Assembly: GCF_018332715.1 (NCBI RefSeq)
Contig: NZ_BOQP01000050.1
Location: forward strand, 62,001 to 126,000
Direction: 5' to 3'
Length of the DNA: 64,000 bases
From: Winogradskya consettensis
GTDB taxonomy: Bacteria; Actinomycetota; Actinomycetes; Mycobacteriales; Micromonosporaceae
Below the pieces are notes generated by a model. It was not told where the DNA came from. It saw only the letters and a list, made by a program, of their open reading frames with translations, and searched no databases. Every line of letters starts with the position of its first letter. The stretch's first letter is position 1. A program made the position numbers and the translations under genes. Below are positions 52,441 through 62,381 of this stretch, piece by piece.

Positions 52441-54422
52441 GCTACGTGATGTTCTACGAGGAACCGGAAAAACGGCGCACACAACAGCAACAGCAGAAGC
52501 AGGCGCCCGCGGCGGCGAAACCGGGCGCGGCCGTGGAATCCGTGGAGGACAGCGAAGACGTACGCCTCGCCATGCGAGCCCACCGGCGGTTCACCCGCGA
52601 GGACGACCGCCTGTTCCTCGACGACTGCATCATCCGGCTCGACCGGGTCCGGCGGCGAGGACGTGCCGTCGACCCGGCGCTGCTCAACAATCTCGGCGTC
52701 GCCCTGCTGGACCGGTTCCGGCTGGACGGCCGGGCCGCCGACCTCGACCTCGCCTGCCGCATCCTCGAACAGGGATACCGGATGGCCGAGCCGGGCAGCC
52801 GCGTCCACGCCCGCATCCTGACCCACCTGGCGCAGGCCCGGCGCGAAGACCTCAACCCCGCGCTGCAGCGGCAGGTCGCCGAAACCCCCGGCGTCCCGAT
52901 CGTGATCCGGATCCGAGCCGCACGGGACAGCGGCCGGGCCGCCGCCAACGACCACGGTCCGGCGGCCGGGTTCCCGCTGCTCGACACCGCCGTGGGCCTC
53001 CTGCCCTCGGCGCTGATCGGCGCGCGCGAACAGATGCTGCAGATCCTCGCGGACTTCCCGGGGCTGGCGGGTGAAGCCGCAGCGGCGGCGATCAGCGCCG
53101 GTGATCTCCCCCGCGCTGTGGAACTGCTCGACAACGGGCGCGCCATGCTGTGGTGGCAGCACATGCACAGCCGCGAGGCGCGGGACGTCGTCGCCGAAAC
53201 GTACCCCGACGTCGCCGCTGAACTGGAGCGTACGGCGGCGGCGCTGAAACCTCAGCCCTACACCCCGGGCGGAGATGACCGCATGATCTTCGCGCCGGCT
53301 GACGAACGGGCCGACCGCGCCAACCCGCTGGATGTACTGACCATGCGCTACGCCGAACTGGCCGGGAGGACGCCGCTGTCCAACCTCGGCGTGGCAGACA
53401 TGCCGTACGACGACCTACGCGAAGCAGCGCGTGAGGGTCCCGTGGTGTACGTCAACGTGAGCCCCTGGCGTTGTGACGCCCTGATCGTCCGCGCCGACCG
53501 CACGCTGCCGGACCTCGTCCCGCTGCCTCGCCTCACCGCTACCGCAGTCGACCGCCAGGCGCGGCGTTACCTCGAGGCGATGACACACGGCACCGGCCGG
53601 GCCCGCGAAGATCAGGTCGCCGGCATCCTCGCCTGGCTCTGGCGTGCCGTCGGCGAGCCCGTCCTGGCCGGCCTGCCCCAGCCACGCCCGAACCGGCGTA
53701 TCTGGTGGGTGCCCACCGGCGCACTCACCACGCTGCCGCTGCACGCCGCCGGTGCCGTCCTCGACGAGGCGGTGTCTTCCTACACTCCGACCCTGCGAGA
53801 TCTCCTGCGAGCTCGATCCTCCCGCGTCCGGGCCCGTGACCCCAGGCTCCTTCTCGTCATGCCGCAGCCATCGGAACTGCCGGGCGCCGCCCGGACGCGG
53901 GCACTGCTCGACAACCTGTTTCAAGCGCCACCGGCGACCGTACGCGCCGGCCCCGAAGCAACCCTCAACCAGGTTCTGCAGGACCTGACCGACCACTCGT
54001 GGGTCCACTTCGACTGCCACGCCGTCCAGGACCTGCGAAACCCCCTCCTGAGCCGGCTCACCCTGCACGACCAGCCACTGACGATCGCCGCCCTCGCCGA
54101 CCTGCCCGCGACCCAGGCCGAGTTCGCATTCCTCGCCGCATGCGCGACGGCCGCGGGCGGCGACCAGGTCTACGACGAATGGATCAGCCTCACCGCGGCA
54201 CTGATGAACGCCGGCTTCCCCGCCGTCGTCGGCACACTCTGGCCCGTCGCCGACGCGCCCACGGCCCGCATAACGAAGCGGATCTACGAACACATCATCG
54301 TCGGTCAGATCGTCGTGCACACCCTCAGCGCCGCAGCCTTGCACCAGGCAGCGCTCACCGAACGACACGAGTCCCCGAACCATCCGAGCACCTGGGTCTC
54401 GTTCGTACACTACGGGCTGTGA
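52437..54422 (+). CDS. CHAT-domain (caspase-like) protease of the CATRA system
   Basis: This 661-residue protein has a Gln-rich N-terminal stretch, a TPR-like helical region (ALLNNLGVALLDRFRLDG, about residues 80-280) and a C-terminal CHAT domain. The protease dyad is visible: His528 in VHFDCHAV and Cys569 in FLAACATA. It starts at GTG 52437, overlapping the previous gene by four bases, with AGAGGAGG upstream. CHAT proteases in other systems are activated by partners and cleave cellular targets; that is family knowledge. This gene is the most interesting in the window. Confidence 0.85.
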   Translation: MSYVMFYEEPEKRRTQQQQQKQAPAAAKPGAAVESVEDSEDVRLAMRAHRRFTREDDRLFLDDCIIRLDRVRRRGRAVDPALLNNLGVALLDRFRLDGRAADLDLACRILEQGYRMAEPGSRVHARILTHLAQARREDLNPALQRQVAETPGVPIVIRIRAARDSGRAAANDHGPAAGFPLLDTAVGLLPSALIGAREQMLQILADFPGLAGEAAAAAISAGDLPRAVELLDNGRAMLWWQHMHSREARDVVAETYPDVAAELERTAAALKPQPYTPGGDDRMIFAPADERADRANPLDVLTMRYAELAGRTPLSNLGVADMPYDDLREAAREGPVVYVNVSPWRCDALIVRADRTLPDLVPLPRLTATAVDRQARRYLEAMTHGTGRAREDQVAGILAWLWRAVGEPVLAGLPQPRPNRRIWWVPTGALTTLPLHAAGAVLDEAVSSYTPTLRDLLRARSSRVRARDPRLLLVMPQPSELPGAARTRALLDNLFQAPPATVRAGPEATLNQVLQDLTDHSWVHFDCHAVQDLRNPLLSRLTLHDQPLTIAALADLPATQAEFAFLAACATAAGGDQVYDEWISLTAALMNAGFPAVVGTLWPVADAPTARITKRIYEHIIVGQIVVHTLSAAALHQAALTERHESPNHPSTWVSFVHYGL

Positions 54423-54486
54423 AGCTGCCCTGAGCAGCGCTGACTCCCGTCCCGCCACCCGGTCCCCGGTGGCTCGAACGTCTGGC

Positions 54487-55584
54487 TCAGCGCCGCAGCC
54501 GGACCGGACCGGCATCGATCGCGACCCGGAACAACGAGTACGGGTAACGGCGCAGGTCCTTGCCGAGCTGGTACTTGTCCTGCCGGTACAACTGGTTCGC
54601 GGTCACGTACACATAGCCGTCTGCGACCGACATGGTGTCCGGCCACAACAGCCTCGGATCATGCACCACGGTCTCGAACGTGCCGTCGGGCAACCGGCGA
54701 AGGATCGCATTGTGCTCGCCACTGGTGAGGTACAGCCGCCCCCGGTCATCGGTTTCCAACCCGTCGGACGCGCCGCCTTTGTCGCCTTCGTCGATCACCG
54801 TCGCGGCGACCTCGTCATCGCTGACGTCCCGGTCGGCGAGCGCGTCGGCGTCGACGCTGTACCAGCGGCGGGAGGCGAGCGGGCAGTAGTAGACGCGGGA
54901 GCCGTCAGCGGCGATGGCGATGCCGTCCGCGCCCATCAGCACCGGTTTCGCCGGGCCGTCGGCGGGGCGTTCCATGAAGACGGCGCCCTCGACGATCGGC
55001 AGGAAATCCGGGGGCTCGACCGCCTTCGTGGAGGGATGCTCGTGCAGCCGCCGCCACGCCTCACCAGTCGCGAGATCCACAACGATGAGCGCGTTGGGGC
55101 CCTGGTCCGACGAGTCGGTGATGTAGGCGACGCCGGCTTCACCCTTGCGCAGATCGAACCGCACATCATTGAGATAGGTGGTCGGCAGCGCCACGTCCGC
55201 GCTGAACGTGATGGTCTGCACGACGGTGTCCGTGCCCAGGTCGACACAGACGAGTTTGGGACCACCGGGCTTCGTCTCCTGGAACATCGGCGCACCGGTG
55301 TCGAGGACCCAGAGCCGGTCGTCCGGATCAACCACGATGCTCTGCACGGAGACGAACGCCGTGGCATCGTCATCACCCGACGGGCTGTTCCACGCCTGGT
55401 CCGGAAATGCGACCGGTCCACCGTCGCGGATCTCCGCGACGGTGAAGGCCACCTCGTCACCCCACTTCGGGAAATTGACGAAAACCCGCCCCGTCGCCGA
55501 CACGCTAACCCCCGTCAGCATCGGCCCGTCGTCGAAGGTGTGCACCGTCTCCAACGCGCCGATGCCTTCGTCCTTCGGCTGCAT
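54487..55584 (-). CDS. Yellow/major royal jelly protein-like beta-propeller
   Basis: This 365-residue protein resembles bacterial members of the yellow/MRJP family: GVSVSATGRVFVNFPKWGDEV at the N-terminus, DRLWVLDTGAPMF and TYLNDVRFDLRKGEAGVAYITDS further on. ATG 55584 follows AAGGA. The enzyme function is unknown. It is convergent with the CHAT gene. Confidence 0.75.
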   Translation of the reverse strand: MQPKDEGIGALETVHTFDDGPMLTGVSVSATGRVFVNFPKWGDEVAFTVAEIRDGGPVAFPDQAWNSPSGDDDATAFVSVQSIVVDPDDRLWVLDTGAPMFQETKPGGPKLVCVDLGTDTVVQTITFSADVALPTTYLNDVRFDLRKGEAGVAYITDSSDQGPNALIVVDLATGEAWRRLHEHPSTKAVEPPDFLPIVEGAVFMERPADGPAKPVLMGADGIAIAADGSRVYYCPLASRRWYSVDADALADRDVSDDEVAATVIDEGDKGGASDGLETDDRGRLYLTSGEHNAILRRLPDGTFETVVHDPRLLWPDTMSVADGYVYVTANQLYRQDKYQLGKDLRRYPYSLFRVAIDAGPVRLRR

Positions 55585-55743
55585 CACGAAGTCCTTCACC
55601 AGATCACCCGTCCCCGAACGACACATCGCTGTCACTGAGAAGCGGATACCACGGAACAACCACTCTCCGTGAACGCAGGCATGTTCGACGACAGCGATCA
55701 ACCGTTATGCGGGAGTGGCTGCTGGTGATGGCAGAATGCGGGA

Positions 55744-56547
55744 GTGGATGTTCGGGTGCGTAGCAACATCACCTTTACGGGCCGTGACGACGGTCCGGTA
55801 GTCATGCTTGCCCACGGCTTCGGATGCGACCAGAACATGTGGCGGCAGATCACAGCCCGGCTCGGTGAGCAGTCGCGGGTGTTGCTCTTCGACCATGTGG
55901 GGGCGGGGCGCTCCGACCCTTCAGCGTGGGATCCGGACCGGTACGCGACCCTCGACGGCTACGCCCAGGACGTCCTGGAGATCTGCCGGGACCTTGATCT
56001 GCGGGATGTGATCTTCGTCGGGCATTCTGTCAGCGCGATGATCGGGGTGCTCGCGGTGGCCGAGGAGGCGGATCGCTTCGCCGGCCTGGTCCTGGTCACG
56101 CCCTCACCCTGTTACATCGACCAGGACGACTACCGGGGCGGGTTCAGCCGCGACGACATCGACGAGTTGCTGGACTCGCTGGACAGCAACTATCTCGGCT
56201 GGTCCGCCACCATGGCACCGGTGATCATGGGAAATCCTGACCGGCCGGAGCTGGGCCAGGAACTGACCGCCAGTTTCTGCCGCACCGACCCCACCATTGC
56301 GAAGGCGTTCGCCAGGGTGACGTTCCTGTCCGATCAGCGCGCCGACCTGCCCCGGGTGAGCGTGCCCACGCTGGTGCTGCAGTCGGCACAGGACGCGATC
56401 GCGCCGCGCGAGGTGGGCGCCTACGTAAATGCTCATATTCCGGGTAGTCGGCTGGTTACCCTGGACGCTACCGGGCATTGCCCGCAGTTGAGTGCGCCAC
56501 AGGCGACCGCGCAGGCCATCGCGTCATTCGTGGCCGAATGCCGGTGA
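55744..56547 (+). CDS. RsbQ-like alpha/beta hydrolase
   Basis: This 267-residue hydrolase has the nucleophile Ser95 in GHSVSAMIG, QSAQDAIAP and ATGHCPQ, and VTPSPCYIDQDDY as in RsbQ. In Bacillus RsbQ is needed for RsbP phosphatase function in energy stress. The RsbP-like gene begins 10 bases before its stop, so the pair is conserved as in Bacillus. GTG 55744 is used; a GTG at 55756 is possible. Confidence 0.85.
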   Translation: MDVRVRSNITFTGRDDGPVVMLAHGFGCDQNMWRQITARLGEQSRVLLFDHVGAGRSDPSAWDPDRYATLDGYAQDVLEICRDLDLRDVIFVGHSVSAMIGVLAVAEEADRFAGLVLVTPSPCYIDQDDYRGGFSRDDIDELLDSLDSNYLGWSATMAPVIMGNPDRPELGQELTASFCRTDPTIAKAFARVTFLSDQRADLPRVSVPTLVLQSAQDAIAPREVGAYVNAHIPGSRLVTLDATGHCPQLSAPQATAQAIASFVAECR

Positions 56548-57773
56548 CCGACCCTTCGCCGGGCGCCGGATCGCGCTGCGAGGCGGTGCATGAGTCGGCG
56601 TTTCCGGCCATGCTGGAGGACAACATCGACGATCTGTACGACACCGCACCGTGCGGCAACCTGTCGACCTTGCTGGACGGCACGATCGCCAAGGTCAACG
56701 CGACGCTGCTCGGCTGGCTGGGCTACAGCCGTGACGAACTCGTCGGCCGGAGACGCTTCAGCGATCTCCTCACCGTCGGTGGCCGGCTCTATCACGAGAC
56801 CCACTTCGCACCGCTGCTGCAGATGCAGGGTGAGGTCAACGGCATCGCTCTCGAGCTCCGATGCGCGGACGGGTCCCGGCTCCCCGTGCTGGTCACCTCG
56901 GCGGTCAAAACCGGCGGCGACGGCCAGCCCCTGCTGATCCGCACCACCATCTTCGACGCCCGTGAACGCCGCGCGTACGAAAAAGAGCTCCTGCACGCCC
57001 GCCAGGAAGCCGACGCCGACCGGGAACGTCTGCAGGGCCTGGTCGCTGGGCTGCAGCACAGCCTGCTGCCGGACATGTTGCCGGCACCGCCTCGCATGCA
57101 GGTCAGCGCGTACTACCACATGGCCTCCGCCGACCGGATCGGCGGAGACTTCTACGACCTGTTCCCGCTGACAGCCGACCGGTGGGGTTTCTTCCTAGGC
57201 GACGTGTGCGGCAAAGGCCTCGCCGCAGCTGCCACCACCGCAGCCGCCCGCTACACCCTGCGCACCGCCGCGGCCTACGAACCCGATCCCACCCTGGTAC
57301 TGACTCACCTCAACAGCGCCCTGTACCAGAACTATGACAGTCCATCCCACCGCCACTGCACGGTCGTCTTCGGCATCCTCACCCCCACCTCAGCCGGTTA
57401 CTCGGTCACCATCGCCGGTGGCGGCCACCCCGCCCCCATGCTGCTGCGCGCCGACGGCACCGTCGAGGCGCAGGACGTCGGCGGAACCCTCATCGGCAGC
57501 CTCCGGACACCGAACGTCGCAACGCGAACCTTCTCCCTCACGGCCGGCGACACGCTGATCCTCTACAGCGACGGCCTGCTCGAGGCCCGTATCGACCCAA
57601 GTACTGACCGCTATGGCGAAGACGCACTGGAAGCCTTTCTCGCCCGGTCGACGCCGAGCACCGCCCCCGCAGCCGTCGAGGCCTTGACCGGAGTCCTGGC
57701 GACTTTCGAGCGGCTCGACGACGATGTAGCGCTCATGGCGATGTCATTAAGGCACCCGGCACCCGACAGCTGA
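56538..57773 (+). CDS. RsbP-like PAS-PP2C phosphatase
   Basis: This 411-residue protein has a PAS domain (residues about 30-150), a helical linker (RRAYEKELLHARQEADADR) and a SpoIIE/RsbU-type PP2C domain with GGDFYDLF and GDVCGKG metal motifs. It would dephosphorylate an anti-anti-sigma factor to start a stress response. The upstream RsbQ may deliver its signal. No anti-sigma or sigma gene for this module is adjacent. Confidence 0.87.
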   Translation: MPVTDPSPGAGSRCEAVHESAFPAMLEDNIDDLYDTAPCGNLSTLLDGTIAKVNATLLGWLGYSRDELVGRRRFSDLLTVGGRLYHETHFAPLLQMQGEVNGIALELRCADGSRLPVLVTSAVKTGGDGQPLLIRTTIFDARERRAYEKELLHARQEADADRERLQGLVAGLQHSLLPDMLPAPPRMQVSAYYHMASADRIGGDFYDLFPLTADRWGFFLGDVCGKGLAAAATTAAARYTLRTAAAYEPDPTLVLTHLNSALYQNYDSPSHRHCTVVFGILTPTSAGYSVTIAGGGHPAPMLLRADGTVEAQDVGGTLIGSLRTPNVATRTFSLTAGDTLILYSDGLLEARIDPSTDRYGEDALEAFLARSTPSTAPAAVEALTGVLATFERLDDDVALMAMSLRHPAPDS

Positions 57774-57954
57774 CCACGCTGAATGCCCTGATGTCGTCCA
57801 CCTGCTCCGCGGACCAGCAAGCGAGGTCCGAGTCCGCGACGACGTGGTCGACCGCCACGAGCACAGCGCTCCCCGGCGGCCCGGAGGTCGTTCTGCGTGA
57901 ACCGCGTGGCTTGGTCGATGGTGCCGGTGCTGGTAGAGCTTTCTCAGATGCTTC
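57774..57954. other. Intergenic region, no gene seen
   Basis: The 181 bases between the phosphatase and the convergent partner gene hold no convincing coding, repeat or hairpin. Confidence 0.5.
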
Positions 57955-59199
57955 TCACCCTCCGATCGCGACGGTGGCGACAGTGGCGCCGTCCGACGAT
58001 GTCAGGGTGAGGACGTATCGGTGTGGGCCGGTGATTCCCGGCAGGACGAACATTCCGTCGGTGACCGCGGCGGAGATCGGCTGGTCGCCGCCCTGCAGGG
58101 TGACGCGGTCCACGCGGTCGTCGAGGACCAGGCCGCAGATCAGCTCCGTGCTGCTGCCCCGCTGACCCTGCTCGTCGGTCACGAAGTGGTAGAAGGCGCC
58201 AGAGGTGATCACGTACGGGTTGGGGCCGGCCTCACGCGCCGCCGGCGAGACCGGGGTGCGCCCGTCGGTCACCAGCAACCGGGCGGTGCCCTGCTCGTCG
58301 TCGACCAGGCAGAACGCGAGCAGTCCGGCGTACCGGGCGGTCTGCACGCGCTCAGTGGCGGTGAGCGTGACGGGGGCGGCGGCCTGCCAGGCGTGCGCGT
58401 CGACCAGCGGCGGGCTGCCGGCCTCGGCCCCGCACGAGGTGAGGCCGGTCCGCGTCGGCTGCGGGCGGTCCTTGCGGGGGGCCACCACGGCGGGAAGCGT
58501 TCCGGACTTCCCAGCAGTGGGGTTCATGCCTAGCAGCAACTCCAGCTCGGGCGGTCGCGCCGTCACACCGTTGGGGATGACGAACGCGCCGTCGCGGATC
58601 TCTGCCGGGATCTCGGAGCCGTACGCGTCGGTGGTCATCTTCGGGTCCTTGACGGACAGGTACTTCTCGCCGTCGGCGACAACGCCCGCGACGGTGCCGT
58701 TGGCCGACACATAGGTGACGCGCGCGCCGGACGCGGGCCGACCGGCCGGGGCGGACAGCGCCGCCGTCTCCGGGGTCAGCTCGCAGAATCTCAGCTTGTC
58801 GCCGGAGCGCAGAGTGACCAGGGTGACGCCGCCGGACGACGAGGTGAACAGCGGCTTCCAGCCGTCCGCCGCGCAGCGCTCCGTGTCCTCGGCGGTCGCG
58901 CTGTCGCGCTGGTCGTACCGCGGCGCCGGGGCGGAAGGCGACTCGGGCGCGTCCTGTTCGACCGGGTGGCTGCTGGGCACAGGGCCGCCGCCCGGACCGG
59001 GACCGGGCGAGGCGCCCGTCAGCATCGGGATGCCCACCGCCGTGACGGCAACCGCGGCCGCCGCCACGGCGACGACCATGCCCGTACGGGCAGGGCGGGC
59101 GGGCCGGTCGCTGATGCCCACGGCCAGCCGCCGGCGGGCCTCGGCCCGGACACCCAGGGGCAGCTTGCGCGGCGGGGGAAGGTCGTTGAGGTCGAACAT
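57955..59199 (-). CDS. Membrane-anchored sigma-factor partner protein
   Basis: This 414-residue protein has a short cytoplasmic N-terminus, one membrane helix (MVVAVAAAAVAVTAVGIPML at about 40) and a large extracellular domain with cysteine pairs. It overlaps the sigma gene by one base (ATGA), the layout of anti-sigma or sensor partners. It lacks a zinc-binding ZAS signature, so it may be a non-ZAS anti-sigma or a regulated target. Confidence 0.6.
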   Translation of the reverse strand: MFDLNDLPPPRKLPLGVRAEARRRLAVGISDRPARPARTGMVVAVAAAAVAVTAVGIPMLTGASPGPGPGGGPVPSSHPVEQDAPESPSAPAPRYDQRDSATAEDTERCAADGWKPLFTSSSGGVTLVTLRSGDKLRFCELTPETAALSAPAGRPASGARVTYVSANGTVAGVVADGEKYLSVKDPKMTTDAYGSEIPAEIRDGAFVIPNGVTARPPELELLLGMNPTAGKSGTLPAVVAPRKDRPQPTRTGLTSCGAEAGSPPLVDAHAWQAAAPVTLTATERVQTARYAGLLAFCLVDDEQGTARLLVTDGRTPVSPAAREAGPNPYVITSGAFYHFVTDEQGQRGSSTELICGLVLDDRVDRVTLQGGDQPISAAVTDGMFVLPGITGPHRYVLTLTSSDGATVATVAIGG

Positions 59200-59780
59200 C
59201 ACTGTTCCTCCGGAACGCTTCGGTGTAGACGCGCGCGGGCCCGGCTGAGCCGGGACTGGACGCTGTGGACGGTGATCCCCAGGATCTGGGCGGCGTCCTC
59301 GGCCGAGGTGCCACCGAGCAGACACAACTGGACGGCCTCCCGCAGCGCGCGGGGCAATTGGTCGACGGCGGCGAGCACCCGGACCAGACGGGCGGCCGCG
59401 GCGTCCCGTTCCACCACCCGCTCGGCGTGGTCGGACGCTTCCCTGCCGAGCAGCCGGGGCAGGGCCTTGACGAATCGCGCCACCCGGCGGCGTTCGCTGC
59501 GGCAGACATTGCCGGTGACGACGTAGAGCCAGGGCAGGGCACTGCCGCTCACCAGCCGCAGATCCTGCCGACGCCGCCACGCGGTGAGGAAGACGACGGA
59601 GAGCAGTTCGTCAGCCTCGGTCCACGAGCCGGTCAGCCGGTACGCGTAGTTCCACACCCTCTCGCTGTGCTGCTCGTACAACTCGGTGAAGGCAGTCCGA
59701 TCTCCGGCTAGGACAGCGTCGCGCAACGTCGCATCGTTCGGCGTCTGGTCGGCGGCGGGCGGCGCGCCTTGTTCGGACAT
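59199..59780 (-). CDS. ECF RNA polymerase sigma factor
   Basis: This 193-residue sigma factor has region 2 (ALLAGDRTAFTELYEQHSERVW and YAYRLTGSWTEADELLSVVFLTAW) and region 4 (SAEDAAQILGITVHSVQSRLSRARARL). ATG 59780 follows GGGGG. The SigE/M-like type is directly followed by its membrane partner. Confidence 0.88.
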   Translation of the reverse strand: MSEQGAPPAADQTPNDATLRDAVLAGDRTAFTELYEQHSERVWNYAYRLTGSWTEADELLSVVFLTAWRRRQDLRLVSGSALPWLYVVTGNVCRSERRRVARFVKALPRLLGREASDHAERVVERDAAAARLVRVLAAVDQLPRALREAVQLCLLGGTSAEDAAQILGITVHSVQSRLSRARARLHRSVPEEQ

Positions 59781-59969
59781 CACACCCCCTTGTTGCCGCC
59801 CGGCCCCTCCCGTCGCCAATCATGAACAGTGACCTGGACCACACCATGGAGACGCCTTATGCCCGCGCCGGCTTCCGAGAGCGGGCCCATCGCGCTCGAG
59901 CGCGCTACGCCATGGCCATCAGGACCGGCCGCGTCGGTCAGCACCGTGCTCACCCTTCGCCAAGATCCG

Positions 59970-60273
59970 TCAGCCGCCTTTGCGCAGGCGGGCCGTGATG
60001 CGCGCGCCGAGCTCCGTGGTGAGTTCGTCGCACTCACCGGCCAGGCCGAGCGCGCGGGCGAGCTGCCGTAGAGGTCCACCGCGGCGTGGGCCAGGTCGGC
60101 GAGCGCCGCGACGTCGCGGCGCATCCGCCACCACGCGGTCAGGGTGACCGATACGCCGATCTGGGCCGCCGGCCACCAGGCGATGCCGACGAGCAGATAG
60201 AGCAGTCCCCATGCGGCGAGGATGGCGGCAGCGCGGAAGGCGGCCAGTAGACAGATGTTATGCAGCGACTTCC
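59970..60273 (-). pseudogene. Frameshifted small membrane protein
   Basis: One frame gives ICLLAAFRAAAILAAWGLL... to AHAAVDLYG; after one-base shift near 60062 the other gives RQLARALGLAGECDELTTEL to a TGA at 59970. The joined product is a plausible small membrane protein. Either a recent frameshift or a base-call error. Confidence 0.45.
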
Positions 60274-60459
60274 TAAGAACTGATCCACCCGATCCGATGC
60301 CCGCCCCCGTCGCCGGACGCGGGCATCGACACGCCATGTCCAACCCGGCGCCCCGAACCGATGCTGGACCGGTGACACCTGACCTGACCCGAGCTATGCG
60401 CCTCACCCTGGGTGCGGTTCACCCTGGTTGCCGCACCGGCCGCGGCCCAGGGTGGAGAC

Positions 60460-61176
60460 ATGACCGATTCCAAGACCATTCTGATCACCGGCGCCAGCAG
60501 CGGCATCGGGGCGGCCACCGCGCGGCGCCTCGCGGCCGAGGGACACACCGTCGTGCTCGGCGCGCGGCGCACCGACCGGCTCGAGGCCATCCGCGCCGAG
60601 GGCGGTGACGTGTACGTCGACCGGCTCGACGTCACTGACCGCGCGGACATGGCGCGGTTCGTCGACACCGCCGTACGCACCCACGGCCGCATCGACGTGC
60701 TGATCAACAACGCCGGCGTGATGCCGCTGTCCCGCCTCGATGCCCTCCTGGTCGACGAATGGGACCGCATGATCGACGTCAACGTCCGCGGCCTGCTGCA
60801 CGGTATCGCCGCAGCCCTGCCCCACTTCCAGCAGCAGGGCACAGGTCATTTCGTGACTGTCGCCTCCATCGGCGCGCACCAGGTCTCCCCCACTGCCGCG
60901 GTCTATTGCGCCACCAAGTACGCCGCCTGGGCGATCACCGAGGGCCTGCGCCAGGAACTCGACCCGGCCATCCGCGTCACCACGGTGACCCCGGGCGTCG
61001 TCGAGTCCGAGCTCGCCGAGTCGATCAGCGACCCGGTGGCCCGCGACGAGATGCGGGTCTACCGCGCCAACTCGATCCCAGCGGACGCTATCGCACGCGC
61101 CATCTCGTACGCGGTCGGCGAACCCGCCGGCGTCGACGTCAACGAGATCATCGTCCGGCCGGCAGCCCAGCGCTGA
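60460..61176 (+). CDS. Short-chain dehydrogenase
   Basis: This 238-residue classical SDR has TGASSGIGAATARRLA, NNAG, and YCATKYA. ATG 60460 follows GGTGGAG. The substrate is unknown; unlike the SDRs of the island it stands alone. Confidence 0.88.
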   Translation: MTDSKTILITGASSGIGAATARRLAAEGHTVVLGARRTDRLEAIRAEGGDVYVDRLDVTDRADMARFVDTAVRTHGRIDVLINNAGVMPLSRLDALLVDEWDRMIDVNVRGLLHGIAAALPHFQQQGTGHFVTVASIGAHQVSPTAAVYCATKYAAWAITEGLRQELDPAIRVTTVTPGVVESELAESISDPVARDEMRVYRANSIPADAIARAISYAVGEPAGVDVNEIIVRPAAQR

Positions 61177-61192
61177 CCGCTCGCCTGCCCAC

Positions 61193-61912
61193 CTACCGCC
61201 AGAGTTTGACGTTGAGGACGATGCGCCGGCCGTTGGTGTCGTTCACACGGGCCCACGCGACCTCGCGCTGCGACGTGTAGAAGCAGAACTGGTCGCCTGG
61301 GGACACGGCGTCGGCGTACAGCACCGTCACGCCGTTGATCGTCTCGTACAACTGGTCCATCAGGCCCGTGCAGCGGTTGCGCGCTTCCTTCTCGTTGGTG
61401 TCGACGAAAGCGAAGTCGCTGTTGTTGGCATGCAATTCGGGGACGACGATCCCGGCTGCCAGGAAAAGGTCGACGGCACCGTTCGCGCCGTCGGTGGTGA
61501 TGACCGTGGGGCGGTCGGTTTCGAGGTCGATTCCCCTGCTTTCCTCGAGTTTGACCTCGATCGCCGGTTCGCCGGCAGGTTTCGTCGATGCGGTTGGCGT
61601 GGAGGCCGCGGATATCGAGGGCGTTGCGGCCGATGATGGCTCGCCCGATGCGGTGATCTTCGGAACGAGCACGGCGGTGAGCGTTGACGCGCCCAGGACG
61701 GTTCCGGCGATGCCTATCAGGAGCCGGCGCCCGAAGTTCTCATCCCAGCCTCGCACCAGCAGGTAGGCGCCGGTGAGCAGCAACAGTGCAGCGGTCACGG
61801 TGATCAGCGTCAGGGAATCCAGGGCGAAGAGGGTGACCACTGCGGTCACGTCGGCCACGACGGCGACGCCGGCCAGCAGGTGCCGCGAACGAGCGATCGG
61901 TTGCGAGCTCAC
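61193..61912 (-). CDS. Membrane protein with extracellular domain
   Basis: This 239-residue protein has three membrane helices in the first 85 residues, an Ala/Ser/Thr-rich linker and an extracellular domain containing RCTGLMDQLYE and FCFYTSQREVAWARV. No family recognised. Confidence 0.6.
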   Translation of the reverse strand: MSSQPIARSRHLLAGVAVVADVTAVVTLFALDSLTLITVTAALLLLTGAYLLVRGWDENFGRRLLIGIAGTVLGASTLTAVLVPKITASGEPSSAATPSISAASTPTASTKPAGEPAIEVKLEESRGIDLETDRPTVITTDGANGAVDLFLAAGIVVPELHANNSDFAFVDTNEKEARNRCTGLMDQLYETINGVTVLYADAVSPGDQFCFYTSQREVAWARVNDTNGRRIVLNVKLWR

Positions 61913-61942
61913 CCCGGTCCATCGGCCGGCGGGTGCCGGCGG

Positions 61943-62250
61943 TTACTGAGGTTCCCTCTGACGTGCGATCAGGGTACGGGGCCAGAGCGGTTCGGCGGCG
62001 GCCTCCTCGGCGAGTCGTAGCACGCGCAGAATGTTGCGGCCGGTCAGCTTCTCGAGATCGGCCTGGGTCCAGCCGCGTGCCGCCAGTTCGTCGGGGAGCC
62101 GCGGGTATCCGGCGACGTTCTCAAGCCCGATCGGCATCCGGTCACAGCCGTCGTGGTCGCCGCCGAGGCCGATGTGCTCCAACCCGGCCACGGACCGGAT
62201 GTGTTCCACATGATCGGCGACCTGGGCGACGGACGCTTTCAGCGGCACCC
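61943..62250 (-). pseudogene. C-terminal remnant of a membrane dipeptidase (M19)
   Basis: VADHVEHIRSVAGLEHIGLG, then GDHDGC and ARGWTQADLEKLTGRNILRV, are the C-terminal part of renal-dipeptidase-type peptidases. The N-terminal metal-site part is missing, so this is a remnant; the upstream frame is unrelated. Confidence 0.65.
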
Positions 62251-62381
62251 CGCTACCTCGACGCTCACCGGCACGCCGCCAGCGACGCTTGACGCTGCCG
62301 TTCAGAGCATGCAGCGTGTGATGGCGGATCCTCGAAGCGATCAAGAGTTCGTTCACCGATGTGGCGGTAGCCTGGGTCTCC

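Noticed and set aside
57791..58165. Plus-strand frame of 124 codons after the phosphatase
   Set aside because: Low-complexity translation, no ribosome site, and it overlaps the convergent partner gene.
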